64,000 bases of DNA, from contig OY829541.1 in assembly GCA_963691705.1 (NCBI GenBank), positions 55,661,931 through 55,725,930 on the forward strand, written 5' to 3'. Both the position numbers and the translations under genes were made by a program. This DNA comes from Viola odorata (lineage: Eukaryota; Streptophyta; Magnoliopsida; Malpighiales; Violaceae). Positions within the stretch are counted from its first letter, which is position 1. Each line of letters begins with the position of its first letter. Below, in pieces: positions 35,342-46,123 of this stretch. Below the pieces are notes generated by a model, which was not told the DNA's origin, did not search any database, and saw nothing but the letters and a program-made list of their open reading frames with translations.

Positions 35342-36327
35342 CCCATTAGAATTTCTTTTAAGGATATTAAAATATTTTATTTTTAAATTAGATTAATCCT
35401 ATTTTGTAGGATTGTAGTTGGAATAGGATTTTGTTAAAAACCTTGTTGGACAGAAGAGGTTGGCTATCTCTTCTTCCTGGACGCCTATTCTGCTATTGTT
35501 TTTGGATTTTGGATTATATTCAATACTTTTCTTTTCTTCATCCCTTCTTGATTTAATTGATGCATAATTACTTGTTGATTTAATTATGTCGTGTAGTAGC
35601 TAATTTATTTAATTCCTAGTAAGGCTATTTGAGCCATGATTCTTCTCTTGTGAGATCAAATATGTGCTTATTAAATTCCAATTTTCGTATTTCTACTCTT
35701 TTTGATTTACGGTCAAAACTATTCGTGTTTGTTTTAAACCTGATCAATTTAGAATTAAGCATGTTTAGTTAAAGTCTTTCTTGGTAATTTTGGAGTCTCT
35801 AATTTCTATAGCCTTTCTATGAAAAGTGGTTTTGAAAATACTTGCGTCAATGATCAATTGAATGAATCGTGGTTTGATTAGAGTCTTTACCGGGAATTGC
35901 TTGTCGCTTGAGTTTAATCAATCTTCATCTGTTTACTGTCTTGTTTCTTTTATTTGTTTAATTAATTGCAATACAGACAACCTCTTTATTGGTATTTACC
36001 ACTATTATGAATTTTAGTCATTGAACATGAATTGATTTAGTCGTGAAATCTCTGTGAAACGATCTCTTTTACCACTTGCTACAGTTTAATTTATATTTGT
36101 GCATAGTGAATCGAACTATTTATTTTTGTTGGTTTCGGCTTCCATCACATACTAACACAATAACAAGGACGACTACGGTAAAAAATGAAAATCAATTGAA
36201 AAAATACTAATTATTTAGGCTGCTAGAATTTGTTGCCCTCTGCGGGCCTTGTTTTTTATAGATCCTTTATAGCACGGGATTGCCGAATATAGTAATTTGC
36301 TATGAAAAAACTAATATCAATCCCATA
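35342..36327. other. Intergenic; possible LTR-retrotransposon remnant
   Basis: No gene. From about 35430 to 36170 the style of the sequence recalls the LTR and leader of Ty3/gypsy elements (for example GAAATCTCTGTGAAACGATC, then CTTGCTACAG). No second LTR, primer-binding site or polymerase fragment is visible, so the assignment is weak. Confidence 0.25.
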
Positions 36328-36335
36328 GGCATCTG

Positions 36336-38466
36336 TAGCTGTCAAAACGGGTCCAGGACTCGTAGACCCGGCCCGGTCCCGGAAATTCGGACCGGGGCTG
36401 GGTCCAATTTTCAGTCCCTTTTCGAGTCGGGTCGAGTCTGGTCCCGACCCGGGAAATCCCGGGTTGACCTAATTTTTGTTTCCCCTCTTCGTTCGTCATT
36501 CTTTTTTGAGTCGTCTCCCCTCTCTCTGACCTCCTCCTACAGCCGCAGCCACACCACACCTATCACTGTCGTCGTGCCCGTCTCCCCTCTCTCTAACCTC
36601 CTCATATTTGCCCGTCTCCCTGCTCCTCATCCAGCAGAGCAGCAGCGCCGTGCCTGTCTGCCTCATTTCAGCGAGTCTGTTTACAAGAAGATAGCACGCA
36701 AGGTAGGTTGACCAAATCTCATGTTGCCTTTTTACTTGTCCTTCCTGAATACTTGATAACATGCTTAGGTACGTTGATAAAAGCCTCACATGGGTTCTTC
36801 ACTTATTTCTGATTTAAAGGTTAAGGAATCCAATTTCTTCTTTTTTAAGAATAACTTAAACCTTGTTAAGTCCTTGTCTGGGTGGGATTTTTTTTAAGAA
36901 GGAAAAAAAGAGACAAAATCGAAGCTAAACCTCCCTTCATGGTAGGCAAGGAGAAACCATCATGTCTGTATTTTCATTTATGCATCTTATATTTCTTATT
37001 TTCCCCAATAGCTTAAAATTTAACATCTTAATCAACAAATAAATTTGGAAGGGTCCTTTACTCACTTCAATCTATTCACAAACAATTGGCATGTCACTGG
37101 ATAAAGAAAGCAAAGATAGTAATAGTTATGATACTGATTCAGCCACTTTTGTTAGCAAACACAATCTCTCTTAGACTTTCAAAATTATTGTTGATCTGAT
37201 AAAATCAAAACCAGAAAGAAATTTAAGCATGTCGTATTTGTCATTTGGTTTGGAAAAGTCTAATTTTCTCTAAAGTACACTTGACTTTCTTGCTCCTTTT
37301 CCCCACACAATTACTATATTTGGTGAGTTATAGTCTGTCCATGCGACACTTGACAATTAACACAACTTGCTTTGGTGAATTTGTAGTCTTGTTACTAATA
37401 ACAACCAAAGTGACGAAGAATGAGCTGGTTTATTGGTAGGAGCAGTGAGGTGTAATTATATGCAATCATTTGTATTTAAATCTACATGCTGCTGGAATTG
37501 AATATGGAATTAGAAATGGATAGACAGCTCTAATGTGTCCTCTGTTTTTTTTGTTATAAACTTCTTATATATAATTTTGTTTCCAAATGTAGATGGAAAA
37601 TCCCGGTGACTTGGATCCTGATTGGGTCAATACACTAACAGAGGAGGAACGGGATGACATGGAAGATATCCGAATAGATGCTATTCCACCTACAGAAGAA
37701 GGAAACAATGATTGTCCAAATGAAAGTGCAGCTACAACAACTGCATGGTGTTGAAACTCTTCAAGTTCGTTCTTGATTGCTGCAGGCCATTTGCAAGATT
37801 GATGAGTAAAAATGAAGAAATTAGGAAAGTAAAGCTTCTCATGCAGCAAAGCTAGCCTTGTCCCATGGTGCGCCTAGTCCTAAATTATCAAAATTGTTGG
37901 ATGTGTTGGTTGACCATTTCAGTGAGTGTCATGCCTTCTTTCCGGTGCATAAAAGAAAGCCAACTCTGGTTTGCAGTTTTTGTGTTTAATACTTCTGCTT
38001 TGAAAAATAAATTTGTTATGAGAATGATTATGGCAGTGGACATGTAAAGGTTGAAAATTTGTGATTTTAGCCATAATTTGTGGAAAAATGTACTTCTATT
38101 TCTTGTTTTTATTGTCGGCAAATTGAAATTATATTCGACCCTAAGTTGAGAGGTTAATTTACTTTACTATTAATTTCTAAATCCACCACTCTAATTCCTA
38201 ATTAAATAGAATCTCAATTTTAAAGCCTAAATTTCTAAACCTTTATTTAGAACCTAAAACAAAAATTCTAAACAGAAAATTGAAAACATTTAAAAAAAAA
38301 TTAAAAATTATTCGGGTCCGGGACTAAAACGATTTAGCCGGGCCGAGACCGGGACCAGAAATTGGTCCCGTTTTTTCACGGGACCGGTCGGGTCTAGACC
38401 CGGATTGTCCGAGTCTGTCCGGGTCCGGGCGGGGTCCGGTCCCGCGGATCCGAATTGACAGCCCTA
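36336..38466. mobile_element. hAT element, non-autonomous, 2131 bp
   Basis: A perfect 8 bp target duplication GGCATCTG (36328-36335 and 38467-38474) flanks inverted ends TAGCTGTCAAAACGGGTCC and, read inward from the right, TAGGGCTGTCAATTCGGATCC. Subterminal regions are rich in CGGGTCC/GGACCGG words on both strands, a usual binding-site arrangement for hAT transposases. Inside, an apparent GTAGGT donor (about 36702) and a TGTAG acceptor before an ATG at 37593 suggest a former spliced gene. It now encodes only about 53 residues before a stop. Confidence 0.88.
37593..37755 (+). pseudogene. Remnant ORF of the hAT element
   Basis: A short frame beginning MENPGDLDPDWVNTLTEEER after a good 3' splice site and stopping after about 53 residues. 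Further coding-like snippets follow in other frames (RPFARLMSKNEEIRKVKLL near 37790; LSKLLDVLVDHFSECHAFF near 37890). I presume this is decayed element-encoded protein; the family is not certain. Confidence 0.45.
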
Positions 38467-38474
38467 GGCATCTG

Positions 38475-39476
38475 TCTTAGAAACGTGTTCAGGCTTCGCT
38501 TGTTTGTATTACATTAAAAAAATAAGTTATTGGAACAAAATTTTAATTTTTGTTTTTAAAAGAAAAAGAGAAAATAGTATTCACACGAACACGTTTTCTA
38601 GTTTTTGAAATTTAAATTTTTTTTACATTTATTACGAAATAAGCACGATTTTCAGTTTTTCATTAAAAAAAAAGAGATGTTTCAGAAAATTAGAAACAAA
38701 AAAAGGAGAAAAATTTCCCTACTTAACAAGCTTTTAGCTTTCATCAACTTTTTTTATCCGACCATCAAAATATATTTTTTTATCAAACTTAAAAAAAATT
38801 AAAAAATAATCTACAATTTAAAAAATGTACCAAATGTTTTAAAAAGAATCTCAACATAAAAAGGGAAAATTCTAGTAGAACTTAAAAATTAAATATTAAA
38901 AAAATATGAAGGGTAAAAAAAATTAATAAAAAAATGGAAACTAAAACTAAAAGAGAAGGAAACAAGTTTTTTTTTCTTCTCTTTTTTAGAATAATGCTAG
39001 TATTAGGGGACAAATATGTAATTTAAAAAAAATTAATTTGTCTTGCATCAAAGAATTACTTTCCCCACCCCTTAACCAAAGAATCACTTTCCCCATTTTT
39101 GGGAAAGTAAATGGGGTTAAGGAAAATTGGATTCCGAGAGAGAGTGATTCCTTGTCGCAACCAAATGCAATAAAGCTCGGAATCTCAGATTTTCGAGTCA
39201 CTTTCCTTCCTGATTCCGCCAACCAAACGCACCCTTAGTTTAAAATGAGGTTGGATTTCCTCAACTCACGTTAGATGTGTGACACTTTACTTTTTCTAAA
39301 TTCTATGTTTATCAAATGGCCACCCATATCGGCATCAATTTTTCAAATGTGAAATAATAACCTTAGTATTTTGGGGAAAAAAGTAAGGTGTCACTCATTT
39401 AATAATCACTTTGAGAAAATTGAGGGAATTTGAATTTGAGGAGAGTTAGACTCATTTAAAATTAGGAGATTTATCA
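38475..39476. other. AT-rich spacer in the transposon island
   Basis: A/T-rich DNA. A block at about 39040-39236 has paired ACTTTCCCC and GATTCCGAGAGAG motifs and ends CCAACCAAACGCACCCTTA. That looks like one end of an old hAT-type element, but its partner was not identified. Confidence 0.4.
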
Positions 39477-39485
39477 TTTAATGAG

Positions 39486-40314
39486 GGATAATGGTATTTG
39501 GGTTGAGGAAACAAGCTGAGGAAACAGGTTGAAACAATAATTACGAAAATACCAAACCTTTATAATTACAAAAATGCCATTAATGATAGTTGAAATAATA
39601 ATTACGAAAATGCCAAGCCTTGATAATTACAAGAGTGCCATTAATTATAAACCATCTACCTTCTCTTCTTCCTCCAAAATCCACGATTCCTCTCTGGTTC
39701 AACTAATTAATTAATTGAAAGGGTGGCAGTGACGGTGGTGAGCAGCAGCAGCGGTGATGATCGGTCCGGCAATGGCCTTTTTAATATGGTAATTTGGCAG
39801 AGATGGATTAATTTGGATTTGGGATTGGATTTAATTGGTTTGGTGCAGGGATTGGTTTTCTTTTATTTGGCAGAAATGGAGGTGGGATTCGGCACTGGTT
39901 TAATTTGGAAAAGAGGGATCGGGATTTGGATTTGGCAGGAGATGGTTTGAATTGATTTGGGGGAATTGTGATGGCTGCCTCCTCCTCCCCGATTGAAATT
40001 GGGTGGTCTGTTTATAATGGGATCCAATACGACATGGATGATGAATCGTGTGGCTAGCTCGGATGAGATGGATCGGGCTGTGTTTTTGGAGGAAGGAGAG
40101 AACCAGAGAGGAATCGTGGATTTTGGAGGAAGAAGAGAAGGTAGATGGTTTATAATTAATGGCACTCTTGTAATTATCAAGGCTTGACATTTTCGTAATT
40201 ATTGTTTCAACTATCATTAATGGCATTTTTGTAATTATAAAGGTTTGGTATTTTCGTAATTATTGTTTCAACCTGTTTCCTCAGCTTGTTTCCTCAACCC
40301 AAATACCATTATCC
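39486..40314. mobile_element. Mutator-like MITE 3 with 214 bp inverted repeats
   Basis: An 829 bp element with nearly perfect inverted arms, 39486-39699 and 40101-40314, starting GGATAATGGTATTTGGGTTG. The flanks TTTAATGAG (39477-39485) and TTTAAGGAG (40315-40323) agree at 8 of 9 positions. Each arm contains an internal tandem pair of about 61 bp (TTGAAACAATAATTACGAAA-type units). The centre is unique, G-rich and non-coding. Confidence 0.85.
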
Positions 40315-40689
40315 TTTAAGGAGATACTCTCTAGATATACATATGATTTTAATATTTTTATTCCATATTTATGATTTATGTTTTTTAATTAGTAACTTTA
40401 TTTAAATTAGAATTTTTGGACTATATATAAGTGCCTGTTTGGGAGTCTGGGTTGGATACCCAACCCAGCATTCCCAAACTGAAATGGGTTGAATGGTGTT
40501 TGGTAAACACCATTCAACAAATGAAAATGTGCCAATTTGGGTGGCCAACTCAGGAAAATGCCATTTTGGGGAATGGCCCGAATTTGGCCATTGGCAAGAT
40601 GAGGAAAATGCCATTTGCGGGATGAGGGTGTGAGTTATTTGTGGACAAAAATACCCCTCATTGTCTTTGGTAATTACAATTGTACCTAC

Positions 40690-41040
40690 TATATAATTTT
40701 GTTAAATTTCCCATTCTCCTCATTCTCTCCTTCTTTCACCGAATTCGCAGCTCCACCTCTCTCTCTCTCTCACCCTCTGCCGATCTCTCCTCGCCGTCGA
40801 CGCCCAGCCTCACCGTTGCTGCCTTCTCCTCTCTCACCCTCGCCAACCACCCTCTCAAACCCTGCTCCACCAACTCTCTTTCAAACCCAGCTGGGATCCG
40901 ATCTACTCCATCTCCTCTCCCAGCCGCAGCCGTACCACCCATCGCCGCGGCAGTCTCCCGACCAGCCTTTTCCTCCATCGCCAGATCTCCTCCAAATACC
41001 AGCCGGATTCGCTCACCGTCGTCACCGAGTAATTTCCTTT
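40690..41040 (+). other. C/T-rich leader-like segment in the composite element
   Basis: CTCTCTCTCTCTC at about 40757-40769, then Pro/Ser/Ala-coding C-rich sequence in two overlapping frames. The composition resembles a plant 5' UTR or transit-peptide exon, ending near a possible splice donor (CACCGAG|TAATTTCC is not a good one). No family recognised. It may be a captured promoter or first exon. Confidence 0.3.
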
Positions 41041-41104
41041 TTCTTATTTGTCAATTATTTCTTTTAATTAGAATTTGTTTGTTGTGCTTGCTGCTGGTTG
41101 CGTT

Positions 41105-41690
41105 GCTGCCATTTTAGTGCTCAATTGTTACTCATTTCGTTGTTAAATTTTGGTGCCAAAAGGCTGCTCATTTTGCGGCCAAAACCATGCCCGTTTGTTG
41201 CTAAATTCATGCTTATTTTGCTGTCAAATTAGTGTTAATTTTTGCTGCCGAAAGGCTGTTCATTTAGCTGTTAAAATCATGCTCGTTTGCTGTCAATTTC
41301 GTACTCATATTGCTGTTGTTTTCATGCTCATTTTTCTGTCAATGTGGTGTTCATTTTGCTGCCGAAAGGCTATTCTTTTTGCTGCCGAAAGGCTATTCTT
41401 TTTGCTGTTGAATCGTTGCTTGAGATGTGGCTCTTTTTGCTGTCAAAGTGCAGTCCATTTAATGCCCAATTGTAGCTCATTTCGTTGCTTGTTTGTGTTG
41501 CCAAAATGCTGTCAAAATGATGTTTAAATTGCTGCTCAAATGTTGCTTCAATGTGTGCTTGTTTGTAGCTCATTTCGTATGGAAATGATGCATAAAATGG
41601 TGCAGATTTCGGTCTTTTTTTGTTCTGTTTTGCATGTGTAATTGATGCATGTTTCGTGTCTGTTTTGCGTATCAAGTTGACACTCAAGTT
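41105..41690. repeat. Degenerate 23-25 nt repeat array
   Basis: About 20-24 poorly conserved units built on TTTGCTGTCAAAATSNTGCTCAT-like words. The clearest adjacent pair is GCTGCCGAAAGGCTATTCTT twice at 23 bp spacing (near 41355-41405). The T/G/C-rich unit makes one frame Cys-rich. That frame is not credited as a gene. Confidence 0.6.
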
Positions 41691-41863
41691 ATTTGATATT
41701 TCAGCTTTCTTTCTATCTGATCTGCAATGTGGTTGATATGTCAGTTGTTTGGTTAATTATTGGTTCTTTGTGCTTATTACCGTTGTTTTGTTGATGTGCT
41801 GAGCTAAATTTAAACTTTTGAATGATTTAGGCAGCACTGACTTGTTACTCTTTTCTAACGAAG

Positions 41864-42526
41864 GTTTGACGTAGATGTGCCTGGTGGAAGGTCATACAAG
41901 GAAAGCAGCTTTACAGAAGCTGGTAAGCTTCTTTACCTATGTGTTTGATCAACCTCATAAATAAATAATTAACTTCTGTTGCTGCATTATTTTTTCGCAT
42001 TCGGTGCTTCCATTTTTGTTTACATTGTGCTTCTTAAATGCACACCTGAAATGTAAATGGAGATTTGTTTACCATTTGTCTATGTGCTCATAAATTGCAT
42101 TGGTATGGTTGGTTGCCTCTGTTTTAAGCCAAGTCCTTTAATTAGGATCAGCCTTGTGGTTGTTGCTTTTCTAAAAAGTTTCTACACTTTGATTCCAGTT
42201 GTTTGTATGTAATTGATACATGTTGGATACATATCCAGGGAAAGATATAGTTGCGGTTGACAGTCCTGTTGGACGCTTAGGCCTATCAGTTTGCTATGAC
42301 TTGAGATTTCCAGAGCTTTATCAACAGCTGAGGTTCCAGCATGACTCACAAGTACAACCAGCCTCTTAATTTCGTCAAATAACTAGTTCTTTAAGATCTG
42401 GAAACTTGAGGTTTTTTTTATCATTCTTTGCAGATTCTATTGGTTCCTTCAGCATTTGCAAAAATAACCGGTGAGGCGCACTGGGAAATTCTTCTGCGTG
42501 CTCGTGCAATTGAGACTCAGTGTTAT
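41864..42526 (+). pseudogene. Captured exons of a nitrilase-like deaminated glutathione amidase
   Basis: Three consecutive exons, 41864-41922, 42239-42351 and 42434-42526, with intact GT-AG borders and compatible frames, match the middle of plant deaminated glutathione amidase (At4g08790 type, nitrilase superfamily). They encode FDVDVPGGRSYKESSFTEAG, then KDIVAVDSPVGRLGLSVCYD with the nucleophile Cys context SVCYDLRFPELYQQL, then LLVPSAFAKITGEAHWEILL and RARAIETQCY. The N-terminal catalytic Glu and Lys region and everything after QCY are missing. No stop or frameshift lies inside the exons, which suggests recent capture. It lies inside a transposon-like region, so I infer transduplication of genomic (intron-containing) sequence. 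Confidence 0.85.
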
Positions 42527-42929
42527 GTATGAGATCATACTTCACCTTTAATTTAATTAAGTTTTTATCTTCTGTTGATAGTTATTTGCAGTTTATGGTT
42601 ATTGGACGTATGATCAGATTGTGTGGGTTGGTTTGTTGGTCAGATTTCTTCCTCTTTGGACGAAGGTCAAATTCAAAGTCGAGGAAGGGTACTACCAGCC
42701 ACTTGTTAGAAGTTTTGAAATTAGAGCGAGAAGATCTTAGAAGATTTTGCTAATTATCAAAACAGATTTATGATTTTAGCTTGTTTGTATTTGTCAAAAA
42801 TGTTAAATTGCACCTTAATCAGGTTGTTTCTTTGAGGAATATGGAACAGTTTTTGACAATGTTTTCGAAGGAGAAACACCTCAGCAAGTTTTTTTTGGCT
42901 ATTATTTCCCAAAATTTACTTCTGAATTA

Positions 42930-43284
42930 CTCCCTTCCTAAATAATGTCTTTTTAACAATTATAATTAATCATAATTTTTAAGCATATTTTTATACCTTA
43001 AATATAATAATTTTAGATTTTTTGTGGAGCAGAGTACTAATCAACTTACTACAGTAAATGTACGTGCATATCAAGGAATTCAAAAAAATAGGGAAAATAA
43101 AGAAAATCAAAGCTAACTTTGTTTTAATATTTCCATGTAGAAAATTAAATCTTTAAATGTGTGCGTATTATAAATTTTTTTTTGGCATTTGCACAAAATA
43201 TATGCTTCAAAAAAGATAAAATGACAAGTATTATGAACAGTAAGAATCTGCAGGAAAACGACATGTATTGTGGGACGGAGGGAG
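42930..43284. mobile_element. Stowaway-type MITE, 355 bp
   Basis: Terminal inverted repeats CTCCCTTCCTAAATAATGTC (left) and CTCCCTCCGTCCCACAATAC (right, read inward) carry the Stowaway/Tc1-mariner signature CTCCCTCCGTCCC. They are flanked by the TA dinucleotide duplication (42928-42929 and 43285-43286). The interior is AT-rich and non-coding. It is nested in the composite element. Confidence 0.88.
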
Positions 43285-43539
43285 TATTAGATAAATATTT
43301 AACTTTATTTAATAGTGCAAAATATGAATATTTAATTGTGATTTTATTTTAATTTAGTTTTTAAGCAATGCAAAGTGTAAGGCACAATGTCTTATTTATG
43401 GTATATAGATCAATTTTATTAGATGTTAGATTATAAATAAATTGATTAAAATTATATATAAAGATAAAAAAAAAAAATTAAACACTTAAAATGAATTATG
43501 CCCTTTATAGTCATTTTACATCAAAACCATAGTTTTCGA

Positions 43540-43685
43540 AAACTGGACTACCAAACAGCATCCTCCGTTTCCCAGATATCGTTTTCCCACTGAATTTTTA
43601 CAATTATTTTACCAAACAGCACCCTCCGTTTCCCAGATGTTGTTTTCCCACTGAACATTTCCCCACTGACCATTTCCCCACAGAA
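43540..43685. repeat. Two tandem subterminal copies at the composite element right end
   Basis: Two units of about 70 bp, each with ACCAAACAGCA, CCTCCGTTTCCCAGAT and GTTTTCCCACTGAA. A shorter third echo (TTTCCCCACTGACC) follows. Confidence 0.75.
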
Positions 43686-43720
43686 TTGGACAGCCAAACA
43701 GACCCTAAGTAGGATTCACA

Positions 43721-44310
43721 AAACACATTAAAAACTTGAAGGACCAATATGGGATGATTATTTATGATAAAAAAATATATGGAACGATTATAAAATTTTG
43801 GGGGGAACTATAACTACATTTCGTCCTTTTTTACTGGTGGTAGAGTACGATTACGATATCAACAATTTTCATTCTAGTCTTACTTTCCACAAAAGAGAGG
43901 AATAAGGATAAAAATCAACACAGGTTTGTCCCATATGTCTGGATTAGGATTACATTCGTGTGTTTGTAAGTGAGTGAAATCCACCCCATGCTTTGTAAAA
44001 TTGAGCCAAATCACCCTATGTTAATTGTCTGGCACAGTGCCTTGTTTGGCTAAGACAATTGATGGATAAGTTTTTTTTTTTGTGTGTAACTTTTATTTTT
44101 ATAGTTAGATGTTGATTTCAAATTTCAAATTTCAAATTTCAAAATTCAAAATTCACACTAGTTTAACTAGAAATTCAAATCATGAGCCGATAATATGTGG
44201 AAATCTTGGGCCGAGCTTAGAAGAAAGTGGGTCAGTTGTAAGAAAGTTTTTGAAAATCCTTCCTTAGACCATGGAGGTCAAAAAAATACCTTGAAAGAAA
44301 AAAAATTATC
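43721..44310. other. Spacer between composite element and long inverted repeat
   Basis: No gene. It contains a short TTTCAAATTTCAAATTTCAA tract near 44117-44140. Confidence 0.5.
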
Positions 44311-45963
44311 GGGAGTTTTTTTTCCACACTCAATTAGCTTATTTTCACATCAAAATAGTTAAAAAAAAGTTATCGTATTATTATATTCTTATATTTTCTC
44401 AATTTATTTTATCAAATTCTCTTGATATGATAATTTCTGTATATATTACTATTTATTTTTGCGATCAACTATTTTTATTCTTTTTCTTTTTCTTTATAAA
44501 CAATTATTTGAGAAAAAGTCTATTTGATATCTAAATTTTTTTCCAATGTAAAATTTAACCCTAATTTTTTATCCTTAATAATTTGACACCAAACTTTTAT
44601 TCAATTATGCATTCGTGATAAAATACCAGCATACATTTAGTTTCGAAGACTTAATACACCCCACGGACCCAAATGTTCGTCATTTTATTTTAATTAGTCC
44701 AAAAAAATTCTATTTTTATTGGTCCCAAATATTTTATCTGTTAGTTCAATATAATCCAAATTGGAAAAAAAAAGTTAACCGAGACAAACTCTATTATATT
44801 TTATTATTTTAATAATTTTTTTCTGACAATCTGGTCCGACACGTTAGAAAATATTTTTAAAAAATATAGGAATTAAGAAAAATCTAATAAAATAGGAAAA
44901 ATATTTTTAAAAATTTAATAAAATAAGAAAATATTTTTAAAATATAGAAAATTAAGAAAAAATATAATAAAATAGGAAAAGTCTAATAATTTTCTATATT
45001 TTTTAAAATATATTTCCAAGAATAAAATATGTAGAACCCACTAGATTTCAGTTTCTCAATACAATTTCATGTTTCTCCAAATTCTCTTTTAATTTCTCAA
45101 ATGTCTTAATTTATCATACAAATTCTCTTTTTATTTTTTATCATATTGCACGTTCTTGGAAGAATGAAATACACAAACTCTATTCTTCACTGCTACATAT
45201 TCTTCATATTTTTTTAATTTTTAAAATATTTTTTCCTATTTTATTAGTTGTTTCCTATTTTTCAAAATATGTTTCTTATTTTATTAGTTTTTCTTAATTT
45301 ATGATATTTAAAAAAAAAAAATCCTATTTTATTAGAGTTTTCTTAATTTTTATATTTTTTTAAAAATATTTTCCCTATTTTATTAGATTTTTCAAATTAT
45401 GTTTACTATTTTATTAGATTTTTTCTATATTTTTTAAAATAAATTTTCTATTTTATTAGATTTTTCTTAATTTCTATATTTTTTTTAAAATATTTTCTGA
45501 CGTGTGGGATCTGATTGTCGAAAAATTATTAAAATAATAAAATGTAGTAGAGTTTGTCTCTCTTAACATATTTTTTTACAATTGAGACTATATTGAACTA
45601 ACGGATAAAACGTTTGAGACCAATAAAAATAGAAAAAAATGTTTAGGATTGATTAAAATAAAATAACGAATATTTGGAACCGTTGGGTATATTAACCCTT
45701 CGAAACTAAGTCTCTGCTGGTACTTTATTATCAATTAATGTGTAATAGAATAAAAATTGGATGTCAAATTATTCAGGATCAAAAATTAGGAAAAAAAAAT
45801 TAGATATCAAATAGAGTTTTTCTCAAATAATTATTTAAAAAGGAAAAGAAAAGATTATTATATTAGGAGAATTTGAGAAAACATGAGAATATAATAAAAT
45901 AATTTATTTTTAACTATTTTAGTGTAAAAATAAGATAATTTATTGTAAAATATAAAAGATCCC
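44311..45963. mobile_element. Long AT-rich inverted-repeat element, about 1.65 kb
   Basis: Left and right ends are inverted copies over several hundred bp. GGGAGTTTTT and GGGATCTTTT start the two arms, followed by TTATTTTCACATCAAAATAG and its diverged counterpart. Deeper, GACACCAAACTTTTATTC, TTTAGTTTCGAAGACTTAAT and GACAAACTCTATTATATTTT have inverted partners on the right. The centre (about 44860-45490) is an AT minisatellite of TCCTATTTTATTAGATTTTT units in opposite orientations. No target duplication is clear and there is no coding content. The arms resemble a Mutator-type long-TIR element or a hairpin-forming repeat. Confidence 0.65.
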
Positions 45964-46123
45964 TTTCTCATTTTGAAATTTAGATAATTAATAGCATGAT
46001 CTACCCCGAATAAAAGCAATAGACTCAGTTAAATTGAAATGCATGTCAAATTTCACACAATCAATTATCTAAATATAGCCACCCTTATAGAGTCCTTGTT
46101 CTCACACAATTGAAATGCATGTC

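Larger units (their letters stand above)
40430..43720. mobile_element. Composite transposon region with captured gene exons
   Basis: The left end (from about 40430) reads GTGCCTGTTTGGGAGTCTGG and the right end, read inward from about 43715, AGGGTCTGTTTGGCTGTCC. That is a diverged hAT-like terminal inverted repeat around CTGTTTGG. The left subterminal region has palindromes (GGGTTGG/CCAACCC; GAATGGTGTTT/AAACACCATTC). The right has two tandem copies of about 70 bp with TCCGTTTCCCAGAT. I found no matching 8 bp flanks, so the outer limits are provisional. Contents in order are a C/T-rich leader-like segment, a degenerate 23-25 nt repeat array, three nitrilase-like exons, and a nested Stowaway MITE. 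Confidence 0.5.

Noticed and set aside
36280..36789. ORFs on both strands at the left end of the hAT element
   Set aside because: They cross the element boundary and the target duplication, and the sequence is GC-rich subterminal repeat.
27838..39236. One 11 kb element spanning from GCGTTTGGTTCACGG to CCAACCAAACGC
   Set aside because: The two ends share only about 12 similar bases and the flanks do not match, so two unrelated old element ends are more likely.
41150..41527. Cys-rich ORF of 125 residues
   Set aside because: The cysteines come from the TGCTG words of the degenerate 23-25 nt repeat array; no signal peptide or known cysteine pattern.
40424..43729. Exact target-site duplication for the composite element
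   Set aside because: Tested 8 bp flanks around both CTGTTTGG ends and 9 bp alternatives; none matched, so the boundaries are left provisional.
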